Source: Antilocapra americana
Lineage: Eukaryota; Chordata; Mammalia; Artiodactyla; Antilocapridae
Reading direction: 5' to 3'
NCBI GenBank assembly: GCA_007570785.1
Contig: ML661885.1
Span: 14,239,733 to 14,303,732 of the forward strand
DNA: 64,000 nucleotides
Of the stretch, positions 22,748-33,514 are shown piece after piece (within the stretch, counting starts at the first letter, position 1; the number at the start of each line of letters is the position of its first letter). Below the pieces are notes generated by a model. That model was not told where the DNA came from and made no database searches. It worked only from the letters and a program-made list of their open reading frames with translations. The translations under genes were made by a program, and so were the position numbers.

Positions 22748-23257
22748 CAGGTTCACCGGGTGCACGTAGCCGTTCTCATAGCGGTCTTCCTGCAGCAGCT
22801 GCCGCAGGTGCGCGATGTAACTGGAAGCCAGCCGGAGCGTGTCCAGCTTGGAAAGCTTGGTGTCGGGGGGCACCCAGGGCAGGCTGGTCTTGAGTCTGGA
22901 GAAGGCTTTGCTCAGCACACGCATCCGGGCGCGCTCTCGGGCGTTGGCCGCGTTTCTCTGCGACTGCTTGCATTCGGCCGCCGAACCCTTGGGCGGGAGG
23001 GGCTTCTTGCCGCCGCCGCCCCCAGCCACCCGGGGCCGCTTCCTCTTGCAGCTTCCCGCGCCGCCCGCCGCTCCCAGCGCACAGCGCTCCTCCTCGCCGT
23101 CGGGGTCATCCTCCTCCGCAGACGAGTTGTCGCTGGGCGACGCGTAGCTGCGCTCGGCGCCGCGGAGGGGCGGCCTCTTGGAGACGGGGACTGTGTACCC
23201 TCGCTGCAGTCCCCGCAGCTCCATCTCCTCGGGGTCGCTCACCGAGCCGGTGGACAT
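22748..23257 (-). CDS. MSC: MSC (musculin/MyoR/ABF-1) coding exon 1, bHLH transcription repressor
   Basis: Seen: 170 codons from an ATG at 23257-23255 to a CTG codon ending at 22748, followed by the donor GTAGGG. The N-terminus reads [16 protein letters not shown]. Then come an acidic/serine stretch (about residues 38-57), a basic nuclear-localisation-like KRKRPR (71-76), a glycine run (79-83), and a bHLH domain: basic [13 protein letters not shown] (101-113, with the E-box-contacting Glu at 108), helix 1 (114-128), loop (129-135) and helix 2 (136-156). The frame is open upstream to 23458 but has no earlier ATG, so this start is preferred; the context GCG-ATG has a purine at -3. Known for the family: musculin is a nuclear class II bHLH repressor that pairs with E proteins on CANNTG sites, opposes MyoD-type activators, and acts in branchial-arch muscle and lymphocytes. 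The protein, with exon 2, would be 198 aa against about 206 in human as I recall it; the difference probably lies in the glycine-rich segment. TCF21 is the closest alternative, but the N-terminus fits musculin. Confidence 0.97.
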
Positions 23258-23460
23258 CGCTGCGTCCCCCAGGCCCCAGCTTTCCTCCCCCAGGCCAGTG
23301 TCGCAGCCTCTGCCTTCCGCTCCCCCGCGGAGGCGGGGGCCAGGCTGAACTCCGCAGGCGATGAGAGACTGGGGTCGGGAACCGCGGAGCCCCGAGACTG
23401 ATTTCGGGGGAGTGTGGCCGAGAAGTCTGCGCCTGGGCCCAGGCTCGGCGCGCACCACCG
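23258..23460 (-). promoter_or_regulatory. MSC: MSC 5'UTR and predicted transcription start region
   Basis: About 200 bp of very GC-rich sequence lies between the TATA-like element (23484-23490) and the ATG. If the start site lies 25-30 bp below that element, transcription begins near 23458. No ATG is seen in the MSC frame here. The exact start is inferred, not seen. Confidence 0.6.
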
Positions 23461-23483
23461 CGCGCCGCGCCTTTTGACCGGAC

Positions 23484-23490
23484 TATTTAT
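23484..23490 (-). promoter_or_regulatory. TATA-like element of the MSC promoter
   Basis: The minus strand reads AGAATAAATAGTCC, giving ATAAATA about 230 bp upstream of the MSC ATG inside the CpG-rich block. Spacing is suitable for a start site near 23458. It is a non-canonical TATA sequence, so the assignment is moderate. Confidence 0.5.
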
Positions 23491-23639
23491 TCTGTACTCC
23501 TCGGAACAAACCACCCCGGGCAAAAAAGAGGGGGTGGGAAAGGGGGGCAAGAGGTGGGGCGGGGGCGTGGAAGGGGTGGGGACCGCTTTTCAGAGTGCCG
23601 AGAGTCTGCCGGTGGGGGCGGGGAAGGAGAAGTCTCTTG

Positions 23640-23706
23640 AACTGGGATCTGGACCCCTGGGCCCGAGGGACCCATCACTGCGAGATGAGTGCTCGTGCGG
23701 TGAGTG
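23640..23706 (+). promoter_or_regulatory. Candidate exon end and splice donor of a divergent transcript
   Basis: On the plus strand TGCG|GTGAGTGA places a strong consensus donor at 23700, about 240 bp upstream of the predicted MSC start and still in CpG-rich sequence. Human MSC has a divergent antisense lncRNA (MSC-AS1), which suggests a counterpart starting here. No further exon could be recognised, so only the donor is supported directly. Confidence 0.4.
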
Positions 23707-23750
23707 AAGGAGGGGACCTTGTTCGCACCCAGGTACCCACTTCCACCCCC

Positions 23751-24004
23751 GACTGATCTTAACGGAGGCGAAGATTGCCGGACACTTGGAAACCCCAGGA
23801 TCGCGACCTCTGCGTCCTTCTCGTCTTTTCAGCTGAAATGTATTTTCCAAGTTCATCACTCATAGTATATGACTACCTATTCAAGCCCCGCCCGACAAAA
23901 GCGTAAAAGCTAAACAAGCAATACCGAACAATGGGCGAGTTACCTCTCATTTTCCTCCCCTCTTTTCCTTTAACGTCGTTCGTTTCATTTTCCAACATCT
24001 GTGA
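23751..24004. other. Edge of the MSC CpG block
   Basis: Transition from CpG-rich to AT-richer sequence; nothing specific recognised. Confidence 0.4.
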
Positions 24005-24130
24005 CTTAAATGTTATTATCTCCACTTTGCAGAACTTGAAGATAAGCCGCAGAGATGGATGTTAAGTAAAGGAGCCCATATCGACAGGCTGGTAAGCAGA
24101 ATATGGACTCAAAATCCGTGTGTAGAATCT
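24005..24130 (-). repeat. MIR SINE relic
   Basis: ATGTTATTATCTCCACTTTG ... GGAGCCCATATCGACAGG ... AGAATATGGACTCAAAATCC follows the reversed MIR. A second short MIR-like piece lies at about 24525-24570 (GTTGAGTGCCTGCTG). Confidence 0.55.
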
Positions 24131-25015
24131 CAGGCCCCTCGGTATTTCAGTCGCACAGCACAGGATGCTCTGTGGGCTGTTTTCTGCTGTCTGGGGAGTT
24201 CCACGCGTTAATTCTGTTTTCAACCCCAGAGTGCGGTAAGATCGAGGGTCTTGCCCCAGCGCTCTGAGTTACAGTCTAGGGAATCGATGACTATTTTCGA
24301 TGGTGTGTTGAAAAGCACGCTCCTGGATTCAGCATGCAAAGTCAGCACAACCATCCAAAGTAAAACAAAACAAACAAGAAACCACGATAAAACAGCACCC
24401 AGAAGTATGCCCCTCAAAGGAAACAAAGCATAACTGCGGTCTCCTTGTTTCCTAACTAGAAGAGCCTTGGCAATATGTGGTCTGGGAATGTGTGCTTCAT
24501 TTTGGGAGTGGACATCAATGGCCAGCTGTTGAGTGCCTGCTGTATATCAGGCACTGGATTAGGCGTCAGGTGCCGCCCCCCCCCCTCAGTAATGAAAACT
24601 AAAAGAACACCAAAATAATTAAAATTCTGTAAGTGGGTTCGGGTTGGCTACACCATTCTGCACTGAGGAAACGGAGTCTTCAGACTTGAATTAGGTGTTT
24701 ACCTGTCCTTTCCCTACAAGCCTACAGCCAAGCTGAGAGAAGCTTAAGGAGACAGATGGGCCGTCGACCCAGGACGGTGTGGGCAGAAGCCGCAGGCCAG
24801 CCTCGCCCCGCTGACTCCTCCAGCAGAACAAATGCGCAGGGCTTGGTGCCCTGAAGTGCCGCAACAGGTGGCTAGCCAGGGCTGACTTCATCACTCAGGC
24901 ATCATCCTTCCACCTTCGGCTCCCAGGCCAGGCCTCCCGAAGGGGATGTTTGGCCAAACCCCTCCCACTCGCCCCCTTTTGCAGAGGTTTTTTCCCCGAT
25001 ATATTTTGCCATTTT

Positions 25016-25077
25016 GGGGAGGGGGGTGGTCGTGGGGTTGGGGGAGAGAGTGGGGGGGCGAGAGCTGGGGGAGGGTC
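25016..25077 (+). promoter_or_regulatory. Potential G-quadruplex cluster
   Basis: At least six runs of three to seven G lie within 62 bp, separated by short loops. This satisfies the usual G-quadruplex pattern on the plus strand, about 1.6 kb upstream of MSC. Confidence 0.6.
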
Positions 25078-25566
25078 TCCTCTGAGGTCAGTTGAATAAA
25101 ACGCTAGCTCTCAGTTCTCTGGATGCTGGGAAAACTCAGGGAGTACTTGACAGAGCTAGAAATCTTTCCTGGACGGCTGCTTGAACTTGAACTTGACTCT
25201 AGGTGCCAGGAGAAGGAGGGAAGGGAGGGACGGTTGGGGAGAGGAGAGAGAAGGGAGGGTGGCAGGGAAAGGAGAGCAAAAAGATGTAAAGGGAAGATCT
25301 CAGGCAGCTTTTTGCATCGCCTATTGATGACCTGAAGCTATCAGTATAAATACAGAGCCTCATACATTAGAGGCAGGCATACAGGTTTTAAAAAACGGGA
25401 TTGTTTATACAGGTGCAGAACAAAGTCTTTCTTTGGAAAAGATTAATGGCAGGGAGACCGCTAGATTTTCTCTAAACAGTCACAAAAACTGTACCAAGCC
25501 TCACCGCCAAGCGGGTCATGGCCAGTTTCTTTTTCTTGAAGGAACTGCCTGACCCCAACGATTCAT

Positions 25567-25780
25567 GTTTTTTTTTTTTTTTTAAACTAGCTCTTTCCTT
25601 CTTCCTGTTTTTTCTTTCCCCTTCCTTCCTACTTTCTTTTCTTCCTTCCTTCCCATCCTTCTTTTTCCCTTCCTCCTGAAGAAACATAGCCATTTCCTCT
25701 ATTTTCCCTTTATTTTGTTTTCATTTTCCCTTTCCCTCCATTTCTTTCTAATTATATTTTTATTTCACTCTTTTTTTTCA
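25567..25780. repeat. Pyrimidine-rich low-complexity tract
   Basis: A T-run followed by degenerate TTCC/CTTT units on the plus strand, with an intervening AT patch. Low complexity, no coding value. Confidence 0.85.
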
Positions 25781-26240
25781 AGTTGCAGACTCCTAATGAA
25801 GATTAAGAAATGTATCTTCGTTTACATTGCAAGTTAGTATATAACTGCAGTTTGCTTTAACAGGTTTGTAATGACATCTGATATTACACTTTCAAAATGC
25901 TTTTACTTCTCCTTCTCTCTCCGTGATTACAAAAACCCCATAAGCTGAACAGTGCTAATATAACATCTCTTTTGAAAAACAAATTGTTTTAATTGTTTCG
26001 GCAAGTCCCCATACACTGCAAATAAAAAATGAAATCTTTACTTTTGTATTTTAAAAACAAGCACACTGAAAACAATTCCTATTTGCCCACGCTAATAACC
26101 TTTGAGATCTGTAACACAAATATACAGGTTTCTATGGTATATGTTGATGGTTTTTAAATTCTTTCAAGATGTTCTTTTTAAGTATGCAGTGGGAGGTGGG
26201 TTTAAGTTACATTATCAAACAAACATTAAATTCATTTAAT

Positions 26241-26440
26241 AATGGTTAAGACATTAATAATCCCAGCTCTCCTGCTTATTAACTGTATGACCTTTGGTGA
26301 TTTTTTTTTGAGGCCCAGATTACTGATATATAATGTGAATATCTATCTTGTTGTTAGGAAGGGGGAGTCTATGAGTAATTGCCTGGGCCACAGCCTGATG
26401 CATGAGAAAAAAAATCAATAAATGCTAGTTATTTTTATTA
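26241..26440 (+). repeat. MIR SINE relic
   Basis: TCCCAGCTCTCCTGCTTATT, AACTGTATGACCTTTGG and the tail AATCAATAAATGCTAGTT follow MIR. A separate reversed MIR piece follows at 26450-26530 (ATCTAATAAGTGGCAGGGTT). Confidence 0.65.
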
Positions 26441-26530
26441 CTATGAATTATGTGATGCCCAACATCACATATCTAATAAGTGGCAGGGTTCAGAACTGAC
26501 CCAGGGTTTGTAAGCGAGGGCTTGTTCTGG

Positions 26531-27236
26531 GTTTCAGGCAGCACCAGAGGTTTCTTCTTTTTAACTGCAGGCTTCTGTGGGTCAAGTGCATAGTCCTATT
26601 ACCTGACATTTCCCCCAGGCCTCAGAAAAGACCTCACAGAGAGAAACTGATGGGACTACATTAGAAACTTTCTTTACCCAAGTTTTCTCCCCATAAAGCC
26701 ACAGCAATTCTCCCAGCCTCCCTTCCCCTGTTTGAAAACTGCTAAATAAATATAAATAAAACTCCTAAATCAGTTACTGAAAGAGTTAAATTGTGGAGAA
26801 GCAGCACACTAAGTGTAACACAGTAAAGGTGCTTAATTTGCTGAAATATAAAAGATGCAGACTAAAAGAGAAAATGAGGTCACAGACCACAGAAAAGGCC
26901 ATTTAGTGCCACACACCCACCCCTTCCACCCCCAAAGTACTATGTACCAAGGCCATTTAAATTTAATGCTACATCACTCCAAAGTGCTGGGGGAATAAGT
27001 TTGAGGCTGGGCAGATCAAATGGTTCAGAGTTTAGGGAGAGTAGGGACTGTGTCTATACTCTTGGACACCAAGTCAAAGCATGTACAAAGTAGGTGCTTG
27101 AGAAATGGTTGTTGTAGGAATGCATTTCCCATATGACTTTCTTGGTTGTGTCTCCTCAGATAACTCTTGATGTTCTCGGTTGTCCAGTTGGCTGAACAAA
27201 TTGCCTGTTCCTTTGATCTAGAAAAACAAGAGTCTA
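26531..27236. other. No gene or repeat recognised
   Basis: Mixed-composition sequence; no supported feature. Confidence 0.4.
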
Positions 27237-27535
27237 GACCAGCACTGGCTAATATTATTGATGTCACCAGCCACATGAGGTGACTGAACACTTGGAATGT
27301 GGCTAGTCATGTCCAATATTGTAAAATACACACCAGATATTGAAGACAATGTGAAGAAAGGATGTAAAATATCTAATATTTTTAAAAAAATACGTCAAAC
27401 AATGATAATGTTTTGATACATTGAGTAAAAGGAAGTATATTATTAAAAATAATTTTCCATGGCTTTGTATTTTTATCATGTGGCTACTAGACATTGGGAT
27501 TTACAGATGTGGCTCGCATTATATTTCTGTTGGAT
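27237..27535 (-). mobile_element. Non-autonomous hAT (MER1-group-like) relic
   Basis: ACCAGCACTGGCTAATATTA and CCAGCCACATGAGGTGACTG at the left, and TGTGGCTCGCATTATATTTC then TGTTGGATAA at the right, are the reversed ends of a Charlie/MER1-group element whose GTGGCTAGT motifs recur near both ends. AT-rich core, no transposase. Confidence 0.65.
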
Positions 27536-28585
27536 AATTCGGGGATTAATGATGCAATTGTGCATTGAGGGTCTAGGGTTTGCCGTGGCAGGTGGTGGTG
27601 AGCCCAACTCCCGCCCACTCGGAAGGCACATTCTCGTGGGAAAAAGCACCATAATGCAGGAAGCACACATTACAGCACGTCTGCTCTCACTAACTCCTGT
27701 CAGCTTGCCTGCACCACTCCTCGTGTACCCTACCCCATCTAATAGGTTCAACCCCAGAACACTGGGAGAAATGCTTCCCAGTAGGTTTGGGCTTCTGGTG
27801 GGTTTGGATTTCCGCAGTGCTTCTCACAGGGAAAAGTTACACGGAGGCGTCCCTTCCCCAGGTCGTTTGAGCCACCCCACAGACAGTGGATGCTAGGGCT
27901 CCGGATGCCCAGCTCCTTGGTTTTTTCAAAGCGTCCCTGGATACAAAGTACGAGTTTATGCGTGGGAGGCTCCGGGCCTGGCAGTGTGCAAATCACGTGG
28001 AGCACAGGTCATGTGTATCACGGTGGGGGGGGAGTCACGTGGGGAGCACAGTGTTGCCATGTTTCTTTGTCTTGCGAAGCCAGGGAGCTGATTGGGCGCA
28101 TCCAGGGTGTCCCCACGCTCGCTGACCCAGAAGGAAAGGAACTCTCGTCGCTGGGACCCTGACGGCCACGTGGTCAGGGACCTATGGGAACTGTGGGGTT
28201 TGCTAGAGGAGTCTTCTGTTGTTCCGAAGGCAATAGGTCCTCCACTGGTTATTTATCCAAGATTTGCTGCTAGATTTTTTGCCTTTGTGGAGTCCCGTGA
28301 GACCTTAGCCTTTAGAGAGGCTGGGCCTGGGCAGGTCAGATTTGCAGAGTCTGAAGGTGGAAAAACTGGAGTTTAGAATGAAAAAGGAGATAGGGAATGT
28401 GATCAGACCCAGAGACCTGATTTTCTCTGCCATTTAGAACAGAAGAAAAAAAAAAAGTCCTCGGTAATTTGTTCTGACAACTAAAATGCAGGTGTCTTTG
28501 GAATAGATTTTTTAAAAAGCGATACGTGTGGGCACTAACGGAGATTTCTACAAACTCCAGGTTAGGACTAGAAAGCTGCGGGTCT
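27536..28585. other. Unique, moderately GC-rich sequence
   Basis: Overlapping open frames on both strands lack recognisable domains. Three CACGTG E-boxes lie at 27994, 28036 and 28167 (see findings). No repeat recognised. Confidence 0.4.
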
Positions 28586-28586
28586 C

Positions 28587-28803
28587 CTACACATGGACTT
28601 TTCAGATGGCTCGGCTGTGAAGAATCCGCCTGCCAAGCAGGAGATGCAGGTTCCATCCCCGGGTTGGGAAGATTTCCCCTGGAGGAGAGAATGGCAACCC
28701 TTTCCAGTATTCTTGCCTGGATAATCCCATGGACAGAGGAGCCTGGTGGGCTACAGTCCATGGGGTTGCCGAGAGGACAGGACTTAGCTCCTGAACAGCA
28801 ACT
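28587..28803 (+). mobile_element. Bov-A type SINE
   Basis: GGACTTTTCAGATGGCTCGG ... AGTATTCTTGCCTGGATAAT ... GACTTAGCTCCTGAACAGCA. It accounts for open frames on both strands here. Confidence 0.92.
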
Positions 28804-31169
28804 ACAAATTCCTGCAAACGACTTTGAATTCTCCAATAGCAGAGTTAAGTAGCCAGACCAGCTCTCAGGAGGAAACACATGGTGATGGCTTGGCCTCTAG
28901 AGGTTTGTCTGCAGAATCCCTGGACTTCACTTATTTGGAGGATCCTGAAGGACAAGTTGGTCTGGGCTGTGGTTCATGGGTCTGACAGCCATCTTATTTT
29001 TAAAAACCCTTTGGGACAGCCTTCCATTCTTAGGCAGAAGTTGAGTCTATGTCTAAGAAGTTTTTATTTTACTGTTGATTTTTATAGGCAATACTTTGAA
29101 AGTGTGAAAATACTACATTTCCAAAACATCCTTTGAAACGTAGTGCACAGCTCTGGTCTCCGGTATGTTGTCCCAAGCCTTGGATTTAACTGTGGCGTTA
29201 ACATAGGAGAAGATGACATCCTGCCATGTGGCACATACTGGAAAGAGGCCCCTCTGCTCTGGACATTAGGAGATCTCTGCCTATCACTTCAGTGGCCTTG
29301 GGACACTTGCTGGCTGCCTTGGAGCTCTTTCTCTATGTATAACCCACCAACCAGGTGGCAGTGAGGGGAACTGCACACCATGTGTAAGCTTCCCTGGAAA
29401 GTGCAGAACAGTGTACAAGGTCAGTTATTACATTGTTGTCTTCACTCTCTTTCCTAGGGACTCATCTAGGACTCATTCTCTCTCCTAGGTGTCTCTGTGC
29501 TAGGGACACCCCCCTCTCCTAGTTGTGAGCCCTGTTTGGACTCACTCTTGTTAGCAGCTATCTACTCTCTACCCCCTTCCCCACAGCGCCTCATCCCCCA
29601 TTGAACATCAAGTGAAAACTAAATGCCGCCTGGCGCCAGAGGAAGTCATCTTGTAATAGATACTTCATGGTGTCAGAGAGCAGGGATCCTGTGCACTTTG
29701 TCAACCAGTCCCTTAAACTCTTCTGTAAAAGGGAGCCTGGCTTATTTACAAACTTTGTTTCCCTGGCCCTAAGCCCCTCTCACCTCCAGTTCTAAAATGA
29801 GCTCCCATAGGGATCAGACAAAAGGGAGATGTTTTGGGCAGTGTGCGCACTTCTTCTGAATGTTTTGTCCTTTGGATTATTTGTGCTGCTCTGCCCAATT
29901 AGCAAGGATAATGAGCCAGTTAGCTGCAGGGGAAAATGCTGCCCTCTGTAAGTTTCAAAGGCGAACTCCTTGAGGATGTTGGAAACAGAAGTAGATAAGG
30001 AAACTTCATGCCTGTTTCATCACCCTGTTCTTATTTCTTCTTAAATTGCCACATTTAGGCAACTTCCTTTAGGTAGGAGAGTAGCAGAATTAAAGTTAAT
30101 AAGAAAACAAAAAGACTAAACTGTCAATTCAGTGATGACAGAGACTGTGCCTTGTTCATCTGGGTATTCCCCGTCTGACAGCTACTACCTAAGTATTTGA
30201 TCATTGAAAACATTGAAAAACACAGGAACCCAATCTAATCTTCACCCATAATTACTGGAAGACATAGTCAAACCATTATTTGCCCTTCACTTAACTAACT
30301 GAGTTTACTCCTATGTGTTCTGCCCCACTATCAGTACTTACAGAGATCTGGTTACATTTCTGATTAACTGAATGAACTTATGAAAACTATTTTATGTTTT
30401 TGAATGTAGCTTATATTTCAGTTTACTCATACTGTAGTTGCCATGATCCCAGTGTTAATAATAAATAATTGAAGAATTATGTTTATTATAAACATCCCAG
30501 CAATGAGATTTCTCCTTATAAAGATGAAATCTGGCTTTAAATACTATCAGGAGTTTTTTTTTCCTGATTAAAAAAAAATCAGAATTTTTATAAAATTTCA
30601 GAGGGTCATAGATCTATAAAGCCTCACATTAAACCTTTATCATAGTGTAAGTGGAGAATGGAGCCCTGAAAGGCCCACACATTTAATGGGTGAGCAGAGC
30701 AGGGGATTCAGAGAAAGTAAGGCCATCATCAGAGAGGTGAGAGGAAAACCAAGATTACTGTTTTTGAAAGCAAGGGAGGGGTTTCAGGAAATAATGGGTG
30801 GGGACTTCCAGTTGAGGTGGTATGGTAAAATCACGTTTTGAAGCTGCCCTTGTGTTTTAAGCACATGGCAATGAGTTAAAAGTGTAAAAATAAGAAACTA
30901 GAAAGGCACAATTGGGTTCAAAAGCAAGAAAAATACCTCCATGGACCTGAATATTGGGTGCAGTTGGAGCTCCTGGCAGATCTTCAGGGACTCCTCCAGG
31001 CAAGAGCCCCAGGAGTTGAGTTCCTTTGCAGAAAGGGGGAACATCATTGTCCCATGTGAGGAGGGAGACCGGTGTGGGTCACTACCTGAATTAAGATGGA
31101 GGTCCACCTTAGTGAATGTAACCACTAAGGAAACAAAAAAAGCAAACCTAGCTAGCCTGTTGGCTCTGT
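28804..31169. other. Unique non-coding sequence with one L2 scrap
   Basis: Only a weak L2-like piece at about 30130-30200 (ACAGAGACTGTGCCTTGTTC) is recognised. The part 29860-29950, with AATTAGCAAGGATAATGAGC, has homeodomain-like TAAT cores but no proof of function. No exon supported. Confidence 0.4.
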
Positions 31170-32010
31170 GACTGAATTAGTTTCAATTTTTTTTCCCTCT
31201 TAATTGTGGGTCACTTTTTCCTGCTTCTTTGCATGCTTTGGTGCCTTTTGTTTGGAGGCCAGACATTGTGAATTTTGCCTGTTGGTGATGGATATCTGTG
31301 TATTCTTATAAATACTATCAATATTCCTTCTGGGATGCAGTTACTTGGAAATAGTATAATCCTTTTCAGTCTTGCTTTTAAGATGGATCAGTAGAAGGAA
31401 TCAATGGTGCTCATTCTAAGGCTAATTCTTCCCCATACTGAGGGAAAACTCTTCTGAGCACTCAGCCTGAAGCCCGGTGCATCGTGAGATTTTCCAGTCT
31501 GGCTGGAGCATGTGTTATTCCTGGCCCTCTGTCTGTACCTGACTCTGTTTCCTTTAATCTTTTTTGATGAGAATTCCTTCAACTTCTTGTAGTTTCCTCC
31601 TGTACTTGGGCTGATCCACTGAAAACTCCAGGGGGACCTCCTGCAGATCTCCGGAGTTCTCTCTCTGTGACCCTCCCTTCTCTCTGGTCTTCTGTTTGGT
31701 GAATTGTAGCTGCCTTGTTCTCCCCACTCTCTCAGCTCTGGCTTCTCCACTCAGGGTCTGCCTGGGTTCTCCCTTTCTGCTTTTCACTTTGGAAACGTCT
31801 GTGACGTCAAGATCTGGGGCAACGGCAATAATTATAGGGCTTTCCTTGTTTCCTATCTCTTAGGGTCCACTGTCCTCAATTGCCTCCCATCCAATGTTTG
31901 GAGAACCATTGTTTCATCTATTTTGCCTGTTTTATGGTTGCTCCAGATGGAAGGGTGAGTCTTATCACTGGAAATCAATTTTGGCTCTAAGTGGAAGTCT
32001 TTGAAATTGC
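31170..32010 (-). mobile_element. Old L1 5'-region-like repeat
   Basis: AATTGTGGGTCACTTTTTCC, TGCTTCTTTGCATGCTTTGG, GAGGCCAGACATTGTGAATT and CCATTGTTTCATCTATTTTG occur in the order of a reversed old L1 5' region, as best I recall. A similar stretch occurs at 39.04-39.8 kb. Two overlapping minus-strand open frames in it show no domain. Confidence 0.5.
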
Positions 32011-32402
32011 TCCTTGGTAAAAACTGGTTTCTTTTTGGTTTGCTTTTAAGGGTTAGAACTGCTTAAGCATGCTTATGTTTTGAGGAAAAATTAAAGATGT
32101 TAAAAATATGAGAAACAGGAGTTCTCCAGAGGAGGTGGAAGGAGATGGGAGGATAGCTTTGATGAGCATAAAATATACCTCTTTGCCTGAAGTGAGTTGA
32201 AAATTAATAATGTAGGATGCCACTGTAGATTAGGAATGGTTTCTCATAGGAAGTTAAGAGGTTAGCCCCTGTGAGTAGGAATGAGGCATTGAGGTTAATT
32301 AACAGAGGTGGAGAATGTGAGGAGTAATCCTTCTGAAGAATAGAAGAAAGGACTGAGTAGGTGTAAGACAAAGTGTTTCAAAGAGTATTAAGAGCCACGA
32401 TG

Positions 32403-32580
32403 AGGTACTTCCCTGGTGGTCCTGTGTTTAAGACTTCCTTCCAAAGCAGGGGGTGTGGGGTTCGATCTCTGGTCAGGGAGCTAGGATCCCACTGTGCCTT
32501 GGGGCAAAAAAAAACAAACAAACAAACTCTGAAACATAAAGCAGAAGCAATATTGTAACAGATTCAATAAAGATTTTTAA
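32403..32580 (+). mobile_element. CHR-type tRNA-derived SINE
   Basis: GTACTTCCCTGGTGGTCCTG, GGGGTTCGATCTCTGGTCAG, then an AACAAACAAACAAAC stretch and TTCAATAAAGA tail. Confidence 0.85.
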
Positions 32581-33514
32581 AATAGCCCATCTAAAATAAA
32601 AGAAAAAAGGGACCTGGTGAGTTTGAGCATTTATTCTCATTAACAAATACGAAGTTTTCTAGCATAGTGGTTGATACATAGTAGTTATTAGAAATAGTTG
32701 AATCTTGATAATAAGATTCCCCGTTTACATCTCTGGTAACAAGAAATTGCAAGAATAAGCCCCTAATGGATTCATTATGTTTTGATGAGGTAGAGAGGCA
32801 AGTTAGGAATATGGAGTTTAGGGGAGATACTGTTAGGGATTTAGATGAAGCTTCTATAGTTGGAGACCTGTGGTACGAAGGAGGGGGGCAAAAATAAAAG
32901 TGTATTTTAATTGTTTTTTCTTTTAGGGTTAGTGGAGAGGAAAGGATTTGCAAAGACATAATACCACTATGTTGCCCAAGTTTTGAGGGTGTCATTGACA
33001 TAGAATCCAATGTGGAAGAATCCATATACTCAATTATCATTTATCTATTATTGATTTTTAATTGAATATCTGTTTCTTATATTTTTTAGTTGTGCCTTGG
33101 CCTTGCAACCAGAATACATAGATACACACACACATGCCTACATACATGTAAACTATTCTTTGAAATGTAGGCTACCTGGAGGTATTAGCAGATTTTTTTC
33201 AACATATCCCACAGAAGTTTAGAACACAGCAAATATTGGGTATTTTAAATCAATGATAGGCCCCCTGATGCCTTGATATCAGTTAGAGGGCACTCATTGG
33301 CATGTGATAGATTGTTTAATGGGAGAAAAAGGTAGGGTCGGTAGGATTGGTCCCCAAATGCCCTTATTTTCTCACTCTGCACACAAAATTTCAGTATTCC
33401 TCCATATTTTATAATAAAGATATTGAGGTTAAGAGAGGCAAAGTCCCTTGCTGAGAAGTAGTTGAAGTGAACTCAGACTTCTAGATGAGGAGTCTAGCTC
33501 TGCATTTACCATGT
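32581..33514. other. No gene or repeat recognised
   Basis: AT-rich. A 149-codon minus-strand open frame (33040-32591) has low-complexity Ser/Thr-rich content and no domain; taken as chance. Confidence 0.35.

Larger units (their letters stand above)
20830..23750. promoter_or_regulatory. CpG-rich block covering the MSC gene
   Basis: CpG dinucleotides are frequent from about 20.83 to 23.75 kb. They are densest in exon 1 and the promoter and thinner in mid-intron, while flanking DNA is CpG-poor. This is typical of a developmental transcription-factor gene. Borders were estimated by eye. Confidence 0.75.
24131..26240. other. Unique sequence upstream of MSC
   Basis: No exon recognised. It contains a G-rich cluster (25016-25077), a purine-rich stretch (25205-25290) and a long pyrimidine tract (25567-25780). 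Confidence 0.4.

Noticed and set aside
22340..23401. 353-codon plus-strand open frame opposite MSC exon 1
   Set aside because: It is the antisense shadow of the GC-rich MSC exon; composition is Arg/Pro/Gly-rich with no domain, and the minus strand clearly encodes the bHLH protein.
23258..23458. 67-codon in-frame N-terminal extension of MSC
   Set aside because: The frame is open but contains no ATG (the first codon at 23458 is GTG), and the predicted transcription start lies at its edge.
28336..28878. 180-codon minus-strand open frame
   Set aside because: Its core is reverse-translated Bov SINE (SPPGSSVHGI, QARILE), a familiar artefact repeated across the window.
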